Shown one piece after another: positions 14,034 through 21,874 of a DNA stretch of 22,574 nt (positions are counted from its first letter, which is position 1; each line of letters starts with the position of its first letter). The position numbers were made by a program, and so were the translations under genes. This DNA comes from Propionibacteriaceae bacterium UBA5174. GTDB lineage: Bacteria; Actinomycetota; Actinomycetes; Propionibacteriales; Propionibacteriaceae. The notes beneath the pieces were generated by a model. That model had not been told where the DNA came from. It made no database searches and saw only the letters and a program-made list of their open reading frames with translations. The stretch covers positions 6,580 to 29,153 of the forward strand of contig DHWU01000041.1 in NCBI GenBank assembly GCA_002413345.1, read 5' to 3'.

Positions 14034-14059
14034 GTAGCGCAGTCCAACCCGGAGGTCAG

Positions 14060-15178
14060 ATGTCGAACCAGCACAACCGTTCGCGGGTGCTCCTTGTTTT
14101 CGGTGGCGCGAGTTCTGAGCACCAAATCAGTTGTCTCACCGCTGCCGGTGTGGCTCGCGCGATCGACCCGCAACTGTTTGAAGTGATCGGCGTGGGGATC
14201 ACCCACACCGGTGCCTGGGTGCGGATCCCGGTCGAGGAGTTCGCTGGCTACGAAGTGGTCGACGCTCAGCTTCCCGAAGTCGCCTCAGATCGACCAAATG
14301 CCGTGTTGCTGCCTGGGGTGCGTCCGGCAGTGGCCACTCGCGATGGCGATCGGCTGATCGACCTGGTCGAATTTGATGTTGCCTTCGCTCTGCTGCACGG
14401 TCCCTTCGGTGAGGACGGCACCATTCAGGGATTGTTCGAGATGTCTGGGGTGCGTTACGTCGGGTCCGGGGTCGCCGCCAGCGCCATCGGTATGGACAAA
14501 GACCTGATGAAGCGGGCACTTGCCGCGGCCGGACTGCCGGTGGGGCCGTGGCTAGCGATCACTGCTGCCGATTGGCGTGATGATCGTGACACTTGCCTGT
14601 CTCGAGTCGAGCAAATGCAGTTTCCGGTGTTCGTTAAGCCCGCCCGGGGTGGCTCCAGCCTGGGCATCGTGAAGGTGGACGCGCCAGCTGAATTGCCCGC
14701 GGCGATCGCCGAAGCCCAGCAATACGACCCAAAGCTGGTAATCGAGCAGGGCTTTGTTGGTATCCGTGAGATCGAGGTGGCCGTCCTGGGTAATCCCGAG
14801 GGGCCGCCGCGTCCGTCGCTGCCCGGTGAGATTGCGCTAAGTGATCCGGACGCCTTCTACGACTTTGAGGCCAAATACCTGCCCGGACGCCAGGTTGTCA
14901 GTCTGCAGGTGCCAGCCAAACTCGATGAGGGCACTACTGCTCGGGTTCGGGAACTGGCTGGGCGCACCTTCGCAGCGATGGCGGTGGAGGGATTGGCCCG
15001 AATTGACCTATTCCTCACCACTGAAGGTGAGCTGTACGTCAACGAGCTGAACACCATGCCCGGCTTCACCCACACTTCGATGTTCCCCATGCTGTGGGCC
15101 GCCACCGGGTTGGAGTATTGCGAACTGATCACCACCTTGATCCAGCTGGCCATGAACCGACCGCTGGGGCTGCGGTGA
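14060..15178 (+). CDS. ddl: D-alanine--D-alanine ligase
   Basis: This 372-aa ATP-grasp ligase joins two D-alanines for peptidoglycan precursors in the cytosol. Blocks in order are VFGGASSEHQIS (N-terminus), LLHGPFGEDGTIQGLFE, YVGSGVAASAIGMDKDLMK, FVKPARGGSSLGI, the omega-loop FYDFEAKYLPG and the C-terminal YVNELNTMPGFTHTSMFP. The omega-loop Tyr before Asp-Phe-Glu-Ala-Lys-Tyr is as in D-Ala-D-Ala ligases; D-lactate ligases of the Van type carry a His-containing loop, so normal vancomycin-sensitive chemistry is expected. GGAGG (14051-14055) sits 4 nt before ATG 14060. The stop overlaps the thiL start (GTGA). Confidence 0.96.
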   Translation: MSNQHNRSRVLLVFGGASSEHQISCLTAAGVARAIDPQLFEVIGVGITHTGAWVRIPVEEFAGYEVVDAQLPEVASDRPNAVLLPGVRPAVATRDGDRLIDLVEFDVAFALLHGPFGEDGTIQGLFEMSGVRYVGSGVAASAIGMDKDLMKRALAAAGLPVGPWLAITAADWRDDRDTCLSRVEQMQFPVFVKPARGGSSLGIVKVDAPAELPAAIAEAQQYDPKLVIEQGFVGIREIEVAVLGNPEGPPRPSLPGEIALSDPDAFYDFEAKYLPGRQVVSLQVPAKLDEGTTARVRELAGRTFAAMAVEGLARIDLFLTTEGELYVNELNTMPGFTHTSMFPMLWAATGLEYCELITTLIQLAMNRPLGLR

Positions 15179-16134
15179 GCGCGGGAAACGTCTGTGACCT
15201 AGGTGAGTTCGGGCTGATCGATCGGATCACCGCTGGCCTTCGTGCTAGTGGCCCGGTACGCCTAGGCGTCGGTGATGATGCCGCGGTGTTGCGGTTGGCT
15301 GGCGATTTGGCGGTCTCCACTGACACCATGGTTGAAAACGTCCACTTTCGACGAGATTGGTCGAGTGCTGAAGATGTCGGCCACAAGGCGGTCGCGGCCT
15401 GTGTAGCCGATGCTGAGGCGATGGGGGCGGTGCCGATCGCGGTGGTAATCGCCTTGTCGTTGCCTGGTGATACCCCGATCGAATGGATCGACGGTTTTGC
15501 AGTCGGCGTACAGATCGAGTGCGACCGCTGTGGCGCTCGGCTGGTGGGTGGTGACACCACCTCGGCGCCGCAGATCGTGATCACCGCCACCGTGCTCGCC
15601 GATCTTGGCGGCAGGGCACCAGTGACCCGGTCCGGGGCGCGTCCTGGTGATGTGGTGGCGATGGTTGGACGCTTGGGCTGGGCCGAGGCGGGACTAGCCG
15701 TGTTGTCGCGCGGATTCCGTTCGCCGGGATCAGTCGTGGTGGCCCATCGAGTGCCGCAAGTGCCCTACGGACAGGGGCTGCGAGCTGCTGAGGCTGGCGC
15801 CACGTCAATGATCGACATCTCTGATGGGCTGTTGGCTGATCTTGGGCATGTGGCCGCAGCCTCTGGGGTGCAGATCGAGCTGGACTCGGCCGCTTTTGAG
15901 ATCGCCGAACCCCAGCAGGCCGTGGCTGCGGCCCTGGGTGGGGGAGACCCGTTGGACTTTCAGCTCACCGGCGGCGATGACCACGCGCTAGTGGCAACTT
16001 TTGCCTCTACGGCGGTGCCAGAAGGTTGGCAAGTTCTGGGCAAAGTGAGCGCCGGAAAGCCGGCGGTGTTGCTTGACGGCGCAGTATCGCAGACCAACAC
16101 CCCAGGCTGGCAGCACTTCCAGCAGCGCAGCTGA
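15175..16134 (+). CDS. thiL: Thiamine-monophosphate kinase
   Basis: This 319-aa cytosolic AIRS-family kinase phosphorylates thiamine monophosphate to the active diphosphate. Features are LGEFGLIDRI at the N-terminus, GVGDDAAVL (Mg-ATP aspartates), STDTMVENVHFRRDW, ADAEAMGAVP, LVGGDTT, ISDGLLADLGHV and the C-terminal FQLTGGDDHALVATF. GTG 15175 overlaps the ddl stop by 4 bp (GTGA); the frame continues to 15094 inside ddl but has no family similarity there. ADAEAMG replaces the more usual SDIAAMG form, a mild difference. It probably ends the leuC-thiL unit, since ftsK has its own promoter box. Confidence 0.94.
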   Translation: MSAGNVCDLGEFGLIDRITAGLRASGPVRLGVGDDAAVLRLAGDLAVSTDTMVENVHFRRDWSSAEDVGHKAVAACVADAEAMGAVPIAVVIALSLPGDTPIEWIDGFAVGVQIECDRCGARLVGGDTTSAPQIVITATVLADLGGRAPVTRSGARPGDVVAMVGRLGWAEAGLAVLSRGFRSPGSVVVAHRVPQVPYGQGLRAAEAGATSMIDISDGLLADLGHVAAASGVQIELDSAAFEIAEPQQAVAAALGGGDPLDFQLTGGDDHALVATFASTAVPEGWQVLGKVSAGKPAVLLDGAVSQTNTPGWQHFQQRS

Positions 16135-16198
16135 GGGTTGGCTGTCCGGAATGCCAATGCCCCCGGCGTGGAAACCCAGCAACGCACCGATTCTGGCT

Positions 16199-16204
16199 TA
16201 GGTT
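16199..16204 (+). promoter_or_regulatory. -10 box of a likely leaderless transcript (ftsK)
   Basis: TAGGTT is followed by 6 nt (GGCGGT) and ATG 16211. No ribosome site is present in the spacer. Confidence 0.5.
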
Positions 16205-16210
16205 GGCGGT

Positions 16211-18616
16211 ATGGCGACCCGTGCGTCTTCCCCGTCGCGGAGCCGCAACAGCGCGTCCACGCGTCGAAGCGCCTCCACGAGTAGCGGAAGAAAAAAGACC
16301 AATACCCGCAAGCAGCCCGAGCAATCAGGGCTGTCGAAGCTGTTTGCCAGCATCGGCCGCGGGATTACTGCGCTGTGGTGCGGAATAGCCGGAGCTCTTG
16401 GCGCCCTGATTCGGGCTATTGGCCCTTCGGTGAAAGATCTTGAACCCGAAAAGCGGCACGACGGATCTGGTTTCACGCTGCTGCTGTTTGGCGGTCTAGT
16501 GGCCGCTGAGTTTTGGTTCGGTCTGCCCGGAATGGTTGGCGAGTGGGTGCACACCGGCGTCACCACCGTCGTGGGGTCGTTTGCCTATGCCTTGCCGGTG
16601 TTGGCCGTGGCGATGGCTTGGCGAACCTTCCGCCATCCCGAACGCCACGGGACGGCCGGGCGGCAGGTGGTTGGTTGGACGCTCGGACTGTTTTCGGTGC
16701 TGGGCCTGGTGCATATCGCCCGGGGCCTACCTCGCGGGCATGAGCCAGCGTTGGTGCGTGAAGCTGGCGGGTATCTGGGTTTCCTGTCGTCGTCGGCGTT
16801 GGTGGACCTGCTCGGGGTTTGGCTGGCGGTGCCGTTGCTGGTGGTCTTCGCGGTTCTGGGCCTGCTGGTTATCTTGGGGATTCCGTTGAACGAGGTTGGG
16901 CATCGGGTCGCTGAATTGGCCGTCCGGCTGCGCGGGCCGGCGCGCGACGACATCGAGTACGGAGTCGACGAGCGCGCCTATGACACTCCGCTGGTCGATG
17001 AGCCAGCACCTGACGATGACGATGAAGCCATTACCGTGGCACTGGCTGAGCCGTCCACCGTGAGAAAGACCAAGCCGGGTGCCAAGCCGCAGCTGGAGGT
17101 GCCAGAGATCTCGGCTGGGCCGTTACGCGCAGAGCAGCCACCGCTGAGCGGTGATGTGGTCTACGAGTTGCCTGATCCCAGCCTGCTCAAGCCTGGCAGT
17201 GTGCCAAAAGCTCGCACGGCTGCCAGCGACCAGGTGGTTCGGGCGCTGTCTGAGGTCTTGCGGCAATTTGAGATCGACGCCACAGTCACCGGCTACACCC
17301 GCGGCCCGACAGTGACCCGCTACGAGGTGGAACTGGGCAATGCCGTCAAAGTTGAGAAGGTAACCGCGCTCAGCAAGAACATCGCCTACGCGGTGGCCTC
17401 GGCTGATGTTCGGATCCTGTCGCCGATTCCGGGTAAGTCGGCGATCGGGATCGAGATCCCCAATGTTGACAAGGAAATTGTCTCTTTGGGTGATGTGTTG
17501 CGCTCAAATCGGGCCCGTAACGACCATCACCCGCTCACCGTTGGGTTGGGTAAAGATGTCGAGGGCGGCTATGTGGTGGCCAACTTGGCCAAGATGCCGC
17601 ACCTGTTGGTGGCTGGTGCCACTGGCTCGGGCAAGTCGAGCTTCGTGAACTCGATGATCACCTCGATCATGATGCGCTCCACGCCTGAAGAAGTGCGAAT
17701 GATGCTGGTAGACCCAAAGCGGGTTGAACTGACCCACTACGAGGGCATCCCGCACCTGGTTACCCCGATCATCACCAATGCCAAGAAGGCCGCTGAAGCA
17801 TTGCAGTGGGTCGTGCGCGAAATGGACGCCCGGTACGACGACCTAGCCGCTTTCGGTTTCCGGCATGTCGATGACTTCAACAAGGCCGTTCGCGCTGGCC
17901 AGGTGACCCTGCCGCCCGGGTCGGAGCGGGTACTGGCGCCTTATCCCTACCTGCTGGTGATCGTCGACGAGTTGAGCGATCTGATGATGGTCGCCCCCCG
18001 TGACGTCGAGGATTCGATTGTCCGAATCACTCAGTTGGCCCGGGCTGCGGGCATTCATCTGGTGCTGGCTACCCAGCGTCCGTCCACGGATGTGGTGACT
18101 GGACTGATCAAGGCGAATGTGCCCTCCCGGTTGGCCTTTGCTACCTCGTCGATGACCGATTCTCGGGTGATTCTCGACACGCCTGGTGCGGAGAAGCTGG
18201 TCGGCCAAGGTGATGGTTTGTTCCTGCCGATGGGGCAGTCCAAGCCGCTGCGCGTCCAAGGCGCCTGGGTTACCGAAGCCGAAATCCGCTCGGTGGTGAA
18301 GATGGTCAGTGGTCAACTCGCTCCCCAGTACCGCGAAGATGTCGCCGCACCGGTTGAATCCAGGGTGGTGGCTGAGGACATCGGCGATGACTTGGAGTTG
18401 GTGTTGGAAGCGTGTCAGCTGGTGATCAACCTGCAGTTGGGCTCCACTTCGATGTTGCAGCGCAAGCTGCGGGTTGGTTTCGCCAAGGCCGGACGGTTGA
18501 TGGACATCTTGGAAACCAGGGGAGTGGTCGGACCGTCCGAGGGCTCGAAGCCACGCGAGGTCTTGGTCAAACCTGATGATCTCGAAGAGGTCATGGCCGC
18601 GCTGCGCGAAGGCTGA
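16211..18616 (+). CDS. ftsK: DNA translocase FtsK/SpoIIIE
   Basis: This 801-aa septal DNA pump clears and aligns chromosomes at division. Residues 1-40 are a Ser/Arg/Lys-rich tail. Four membrane segments lie near 88-106, 116-137, 153-172 and 196-223. A short acidic/proline linker runs to about 310. The alpha/beta motor follows, with Walker A GATGSGKSS at 469-477, Walker B LLVIVDELSDLMM (about 577-589) and LVLATQRPSTDVVTG. The C-terminal gamma winged helix (about 735-800: STSMLQRKLRVGFAKAGRLM) should read polar DNA signals. The linker of roughly 90 residues is short for the family. The start is set by the TAGGTT box 6 nt upstream. rimO follows after 50 bp. Confidence 0.97.
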   Translation: MATRASSPSRSRNSASTRRSASTSSGRKKTNTRKQPEQSGLSKLFASIGRGITALWCGIAGALGALIRAIGPSVKDLEPEKRHDGSGFTLLLFGGLVAAEFWFGLPGMVGEWVHTGVTTVVGSFAYALPVLAVAMAWRTFRHPERHGTAGRQVVGWTLGLFSVLGLVHIARGLPRGHEPALVREAGGYLGFLSSSALVDLLGVWLAVPLLVVFAVLGLLVILGIPLNEVGHRVAELAVRLRGPARDDIEYGVDERAYDTPLVDEPAPDDDDEAITVALAEPSTVRKTKPGAKPQLEVPEISAGPLRAEQPPLSGDVVYELPDPSLLKPGSVPKARTAASDQVVRALSEVLRQFEIDATVTGYTRGPTVTRYEVELGNAVKVEKVTALSKNIAYAVASADVRILSPIPGKSAIGIEIPNVDKEIVSLGDVLRSNRARNDHHPLTVGLGKDVEGGYVVANLAKMPHLLVAGATGSGKSSFVNSMITSIMMRSTPEEVRMMLVDPKRVELTHYEGIPHLVTPIITNAKKAAEALQWVVREMDARYDDLAAFGFRHVDDFNKAVRAGQVTLPPGSERVLAPYPYLLVIVDELSDLMMVAPRDVEDSIVRITQLARAAGIHLVLATQRPSTDVVTGLIKANVPSRLAFATSSMTDSRVILDTPGAEKLVGQGDGLFLPMGQSKPLRVQGAWVTEAEIRSVVKMVSGQLAPQYREDVAAPVESRVVAEDIGDDLELVLEACQLVINLQLGSTSMLQRKLRVGFAKAGRLMDILETRGVVGPSEGSKPREVLVKPDDLEEVMAALREG

Positions 18617-18654
18617 GCTGAATCGGTTTGGCACGACTATCGCCGTGATCCGGG

Positions 18655-18660
18655 TAGCCT
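18655..18660 (+). promoter_or_regulatory. -10 box of a likely leaderless transcript (rimO)
   Basis: TAGCCT is followed by 6 nt (GACCAG) and GTG 18667. Together with the other examples it supports GTG 18667 as the rimO start. Confidence 0.45.
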
Positions 18661-18666
18661 GACCAG

Positions 18667-20109
18667 GTGAGTGAGTCAGCGTCCAGCCCAGTCCCGGTTC
18701 ACCTGATTAGTCTTGGGTGTGCCCGCAATGAGGTCGATTCGGAAGAACTGGCCGGACGTCTGGCCGCGGATGGCTTCGCGCTGGTAGACGATCCTGACGA
18801 CGCTGCGGTGATCATGGTGAACACTTGCGGGTTTATCGATGCCGCCAAGAAGGACTCGGTCGACACGCTGCTGGATGCCGCCGAGCACAAGGGGTCGAAA
18901 ACCAAAGCTGTGGTGGCGGTGGGCTGTCTGGCCGAGCGCTATGGAGCCGAGCTTGCCGACGCTCTGCCCGAGGCCGATGCGGTGCTTGGCTTCGACGATT
19001 ATCCCCAAATTGCGGCTCGGCTGACCGCGATCTTGGCAGGGGATCGACCCAAGTCTCATGATCGCCGCGATCGGCGGACCTTGTTGCCGGTGACGCCGTC
19101 GCTACGGGCAGCGGACGCCGGATCGGTCCCGGGGCACGGCGGCCTGGTGGTTGACCTGCCCGCTGGGTTGGCTCCGGTCAGCGGGCCGCGGTTGCTGCGG
19201 AAACGTCTGTCCGCTGGGCCAAGCGCTCCGCTCAAAATTGCCTCTGGTTGCGATCGGCGCTGCGCCTTCTGCGCGATTCCGAGCTTTCGCGGTTCCTACC
19301 TGTCGCGTCCGGTCGGTGAGGTGGTTGCCGAAGCTCGCTGGTTGGTCGAGTCCGGCGTACGTGAAGTGGTTCTGGTCAGCGAGAATTCGACCGGGTACGG
19401 GCGCGATCTTGGCACCAACCTGGAGACCCTGCTGATTGAGCTATCTGGGGTGAGCGGGCTGGATTGGATTCGGGTTAGCTATCTGCAGCCCGCGGAGATC
19501 CACGCGTCGTTGCTGCATGTGATGCTCACCTTGCCCAATGTGGTGCCGTACTTCGATCTGCCTTTCCAGCATGCTGCGGAGCCGTTATTGCGGCGGATGC
19601 GCCGCTTCGGCAACCCGGAGTCCTTCTTGGATCTGCTTGGTCGGATCCGTGCGGAGCGGCCAGAGGCTGGGATTCGCAGCAATGTGATCATGGGTTTTCC
19701 TGGCGAAACCGATGAAATGGTCGACGTGCTCGCCGACTTCTTGGCTGCGGCCGAAATGGATGCGGTCGGAGTGTTTGGGTACTCCGATGAGGAGGGTACT
19801 GAGGGGATGCGGCTACGTCCGAAGGTGGACGACGAAGTTATCGCCGAACGCGTGGATCGGATCTCCACGCTGGTGGAGGCGGTATCAGCAGACCGGGCTG
19901 CGAACCGAATCGGTTCACGAGTTCAGGTGCTTGTGGAAGAGGTCGACGAGGATGGGGCCCCGCTCGGACGGGCTGCCCACCAAGGCCCCGAAACTGATGG
20001 GCAAATCACTTTGCAGACACCGCCGGGCAAGCTCGCTACCGGCGATCTGGTGTGGGGTATCGTCAGCGACGCGGACGGGGTAGATCTGGTCGCGGAGTTG
20101 GAGGCGTAA
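18667..20109 (+). CDS. rimO: Ribosomal protein S12 methylthiotransferase RimO
   Basis: This 480-aa radical-SAM enzyme adds a methylthio group to an aspartate of ribosomal protein S12. The N-terminal UPF0004 domain binds one [4Fe-4S] cluster through Cys18 (LGCARNEVDSE), Cys54 (NTCGF) and Cys87 (VGCLAERY). The radical-SAM triad is Cys195, Cys199 and Cys202 (SGCDRRCAFCAIPSFRG). The C-terminal TRAM domain covers about 410-478. GCARNEVDSE and CAFCAIP-FRG separate RimO from the tRNA enzyme MiaB, which has a different signature. A basic, Ala/Pro-rich insert lies at about 128-185. It starts with GTG. The stop TAA shares its last A with the pgsA ATG (TAATG). Confidence 0.94.
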   Translation: MSESASSPVPVHLISLGCARNEVDSEELAGRLAADGFALVDDPDDAAVIMVNTCGFIDAAKKDSVDTLLDAAEHKGSKTKAVVAVGCLAERYGAELADALPEADAVLGFDDYPQIAARLTAILAGDRPKSHDRRDRRTLLPVTPSLRAADAGSVPGHGGLVVDLPAGLAPVSGPRLLRKRLSAGPSAPLKIASGCDRRCAFCAIPSFRGSYLSRPVGEVVAEARWLVESGVREVVLVSENSTGYGRDLGTNLETLLIELSGVSGLDWIRVSYLQPAEIHASLLHVMLTLPNVVPYFDLPFQHAAEPLLRRMRRFGNPESFLDLLGRIRAERPEAGIRSNVIMGFPGETDEMVDVLADFLAAAEMDAVGVFGYSDEEGTEGMRLRPKVDDEVIAERVDRISTLVEAVSADRAANRIGSRVQVLVEEVDEDGAPLGRAAHQGPETDGQITLQTPPGKLATGDLVWGIVSDADGVDLVAELEA

Positions 20110-20729
20110 TGAGTGGGGACGCTGAACCGGCAAACACGATTTGGCCCCAACTGCCGAATGCACTGACTGTGCTGCGGCTGGTGCTAGTACCGGTCTTCGT
20201 AGGGTTGATGTTTGTCGAACCTAACGTTGGTTTTGGCTGGCGGCTGGCTGGCACCGTCGCCTTCGGAGTAGCGATCCTCACCGACTTCTTCGATGGTCGG
20301 CTGGCTCGGCGCTACAACCTGGTGAGCAACTTCGGAAAGATCTGGGATCCGATTGCCGACAAGGCGCTCACTGGTGCCGCTTTCATCGTGTTGAGCGTGT
20401 TTGGCGAGTTGCCGTGGTGGGTCACGATTCTGATTCTGGCGCGGGAGTGGGGCATCACCTGGATGCGGGTGGTGATGCTGAAGTACGCGGTGATGGCGGC
20501 CGCGCCGGCGGGCAAACTCAAGACTTTGATGCAATCGATCGCATTGTTGATGTTCCTGCCCTATCCGATCGGTCTGACCCTCGCGGCCGCCCCGGTGTGG
20601 TTCTGGATCGGCTGGATAGTGATGTGGGTGGCCTTCGCGCTGACGGTGGTCACTGGCGCGATGTACGTTTTCGACGCGCTGAAGCTGAAGCGGGAAGCCG
20701 CCGTGGCCGCCGATGGCGATGAGTCCTGA
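20109..20729 (+). CDS. pgsA: CDP-diacylglycerol--glycerol-3-phosphate 3-phosphatidyltransferase
   Basis: This 206-aa integral membrane enzyme makes phosphatidylglycerophosphate, the precursor of phosphatidylglycerol and cardiolipin. The CDP-alcohol phosphatidyltransferase motif is complete: D59-x2-D62-G63-x2-A66-R67-x8-G76-x3-D80-x3-D84. About five or six hydrophobic helices are visible, starting with ALTVLRLVLVPVFVGLMF. ATG 20109 overlaps the rimO stop; the frame runs back to 20052 within rimO but is Arg/Gly-rich and not real. Position between rimO and cinA upstream of recA is conserved in actinobacteria and favours PgsA over phosphatidylinositol-phosphate or cardiolipin synthases. Confidence 0.92.
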   Translation: MSGDAEPANTIWPQLPNALTVLRLVLVPVFVGLMFVEPNVGFGWRLAGTVAFGVAILTDFFDGRLARRYNLVSNFGKIWDPIADKALTGAAFIVLSVFGELPWWVTILILAREWGITWMRVVMLKYAVMAAAPAGKLKTLMQSIALLMFLPYPIGLTLAAAPVWFWIGWIVMWVAFALTVVTGAMYVFDALKLKREAAVAADGDES

Positions 20730-21207
20730 CTTGACCGCGGCGGCGGTGATTGACGCGTTGACGGCAAACAGGCAGAGTCTGGCGACTGCCGAATCGCTGA
20801 CCGGAGGCTTGATCGGGGCCGAGCTCACTTCGGTGCCAGGGGCATCGAAGGCTTACCTGGGTGGTCTGATCACCTATGCCACCGAGCTCAAACACGTGCT
20901 GGCTGGGGTGCCCACTGCGGTGCTGGCCGAATATGGGCCGGTATCGCCAGCTACCGCGACAGCGATGGCGCTGGGCGTCCAGGCCGCCACTGGCGCCGAT
21001 TGGGCGGTGGCAGTAACTGGGGTGGCCGGGCCAGACCCACAAGATGGGCACGCTCCCGGTGAGGTGTGGGTCGGTTTGGCCAATCCGAAAGCGGAGGCTA
21101 CCGCCCATCGGCTGGAGTTGGTTGGTTCGCGCGATGAAATTCGAGCCCAGACGGTGGCAGCTACGTTTTCGATGTTGCTGGACCTGCTGAGGCCAAGCGC
21201 TTTCTGA
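20713..21207 (+). CDS. pncC: CinA C-terminal domain protein / nicotinamide-nucleotide amidohydrolase PncC
   Basis: This 164-aa stand-alone CinA-C domain is expected to deamidate NMN to nicotinic acid mononucleotide in pyridine nucleotide recycling. It has AESLTGGLIGAELTSVPGAS (catalytic Ser in the ESLTGG segment), YLGGLITYATELK, GPVSPATATAMA and VAVTGVAGPDPQDG. The N-terminal molybdopterin-like domain of full CinA is missing, as usual for the short form. ATG 20713 or 20719 both lie inside the end of pgsA (11-17 bp overlap), so translation is coupled. Although cinA is often described as competence/damage-inducible, no SOS box is seen ahead of it here. Confidence 0.93.
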   Translation: MAMSPDLTAAAVIDALTANRQSLATAESLTGGLIGAELTSVPGASKAYLGGLITYATELKHVLAGVPTAVLAEYGPVSPATATAMALGVQAATGADWAVAVTGVAGPDPQDGHAPGEVWVGLANPKAEATAHRLELVGSRDEIRAQTVAATFSMLLDLLRPSAF

Positions 21208-21281
21208 AGTTCGGGTTGAGGAACAAACACAGGCCTGCGTGGCGTTGTCGGACTAAGGCCAGATCAATAGGGGCAGACGGG

Positions 21282-21287
21282 TAGGGT
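21282..21287 (+). promoter_or_regulatory. -10 box of a likely leaderless transcript (clgR)
   Basis: TAGGGT is followed by 6 nt (TGGGTC) and ATG 21294. The 86-bp spacer after pncC otherwise shows only a loose GTTC-N8-GAAC inverted repeat (21209-21224), which does not match the published ClgR box. Confidence 0.5.
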
Positions 21288-21293
21288 TGGGTC

Positions 21294-21605
21294 ATGATTT
21301 CCGAAGTGCGTGAGCGTCCGGTGATCCTGAGGGAGATCCTCGGTGAGTCACTGCGTGAGTTGCGTACGTCCGAAAGTCTGACTTTGCGTGAGGTTTCGGG
21401 TCGGGCACAGGTGAGTCTGGGCTATCTGTCTGAGATTGAGCGCGGGCAGAAGGAAGCCTCCTCGGAGCTGCTCAACGCTATCTGTGGCGCTTTGGGTGTT
21501 TCCTTGTCTGGAGTGCTTCGTCGCGTTTCGGATCGGATTGACGCCCGTGATGCGGCTGGTGTGCGGCAGTTGCCGCTGCGCAGCTCGCGGGTCGAAGCAG
21601 CCTGA
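21294..21605 (+). CDS. clgR: ClgR-type XRE-family transcriptional regulator
   Basis: This 103-aa protein is nearly all one Cro/C1-type helix-turn-helix (about residues 14-75): SLRELRTSESLTLREVSGRA, then QVSLGYLSEIERGQKEASSE and LLNAICGALGVSLSGVLRRV. VSLGYLSEIERGQKEASSELL is diagnostic of ClgR, the actinobacterial activator of clpP/clpC and related stress genes. Length is normal. Position between cinA and DUF3046-recA is the conserved one. Family ClgR proteins end in residues recognised by Clp protease; this one ends VEAA, consistent with a degradable Ala-Ala tail, an inference. Confidence 0.93.
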   Translation: MISEVRERPVILREILGESLRELRTSESLTLREVSGRAQVSLGYLSEIERGQKEASSELLNAICGALGVSLSGVLRRVSDRIDARDAAGVRQLPLRSSRVEAA

Positions 21606-21610
21606 GCCTG

Positions 21611-21805
21611 ATGCGCGAAGCCGAGCTCCGCGGACTGCTAGACCGGCACCTTTCTTTTCCTTCTTCGGTGCTGTGGGCTCAGTCGCATGTGATGGCCGGG
21701 CTGGGTCAACGAACTGTGAACGAAGCCCTTTCTGCTGGGGTGCCCTGCAAGCAGGTGTGGCGAAGTGCGTGGGCCGAATTGGAGTTACCAGACGCTGATC
21801 TGTGA
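21611..21805 (+). CDS. DUF3046 small protein, conserved upstream of recA
   Basis: This 64-aa protein of unknown function matches the DUF3046 pattern: RxxEL--LLDRHL, WAQSHVMAGLGQRTVNEALSA, then GVPCKQVWRSAWAELELP. The arrangement W-x-HV-x3-LG-x-RTV-x-EAL-x-AG, then K-x-VWR is the family core. It lies 5 bp after clgR and has no good ribosome site of its own, so it is probably co-translated with clgR. Its place immediately before recA is the family's usual neighbourhood, yet no SOS box precedes it. Confidence 0.88.
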   Translation: MREAELRGLLDRHLSFPSSVLWAQSHVMAGLGQRTVNEALSAGVPCKQVWRSAWAELELPDADL

Positions 21806-21826
21806 GATCCGGCGTGTCGTCGCATT

Positions 21827-21842
21827 TCGAACACCTGTTCGC
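21827..21842. promoter_or_regulatory. LexA-binding SOS box of recA
   Basis: TCGAACACCTGTTCGC matches the actinobacterial/Gram-positive SOS consensus TCGAAC-N4-GTTCGA at all but the last base. It abuts the recA -10 box, so bound LexA would block RNA polymerase. Confidence 0.92.
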
Positions 21843-21843
21843 C

Positions 21844-21849
21844 TAGGCT
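21844..21849 (+). promoter_or_regulatory. recA -10 box
   Basis: TAGGCT directly follows the SOS box. The predicted start near 21856 gives a leader of about 109 nt before recA, unlike the leaderless genes upstream. Confidence 0.55.
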
Positions 21850-21874
21850 AGCGCTGTCAGCTTCGATGCGCGGG

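Noticed and set aside
14064..14085. TCGAAC ... GTTCGC near the ddl start as a second SOS box
   Set aside because: The half-sites are 10 bp apart in place of 4, and lie inside coding sequence.
17843..18634. 263-codon minus-strand frame opposite the ftsK motor domain
   Set aside because: Antisense to the most conserved part of ftsK and rich in His/Gln, a coding-strand mirror.
20023..20030. CCGGGCAA in rimO as a further Crp/Fnr operator
   Set aside because: Only a half-site, inside coding sequence; taken as background for a GC-rich motif.
21209..21224. GTTC-N8-GAAC as a ClgR autoregulatory box
   Set aside because: Spacing and flanking bases do not fit the ClgR consensus (GTTCGC-type arms).
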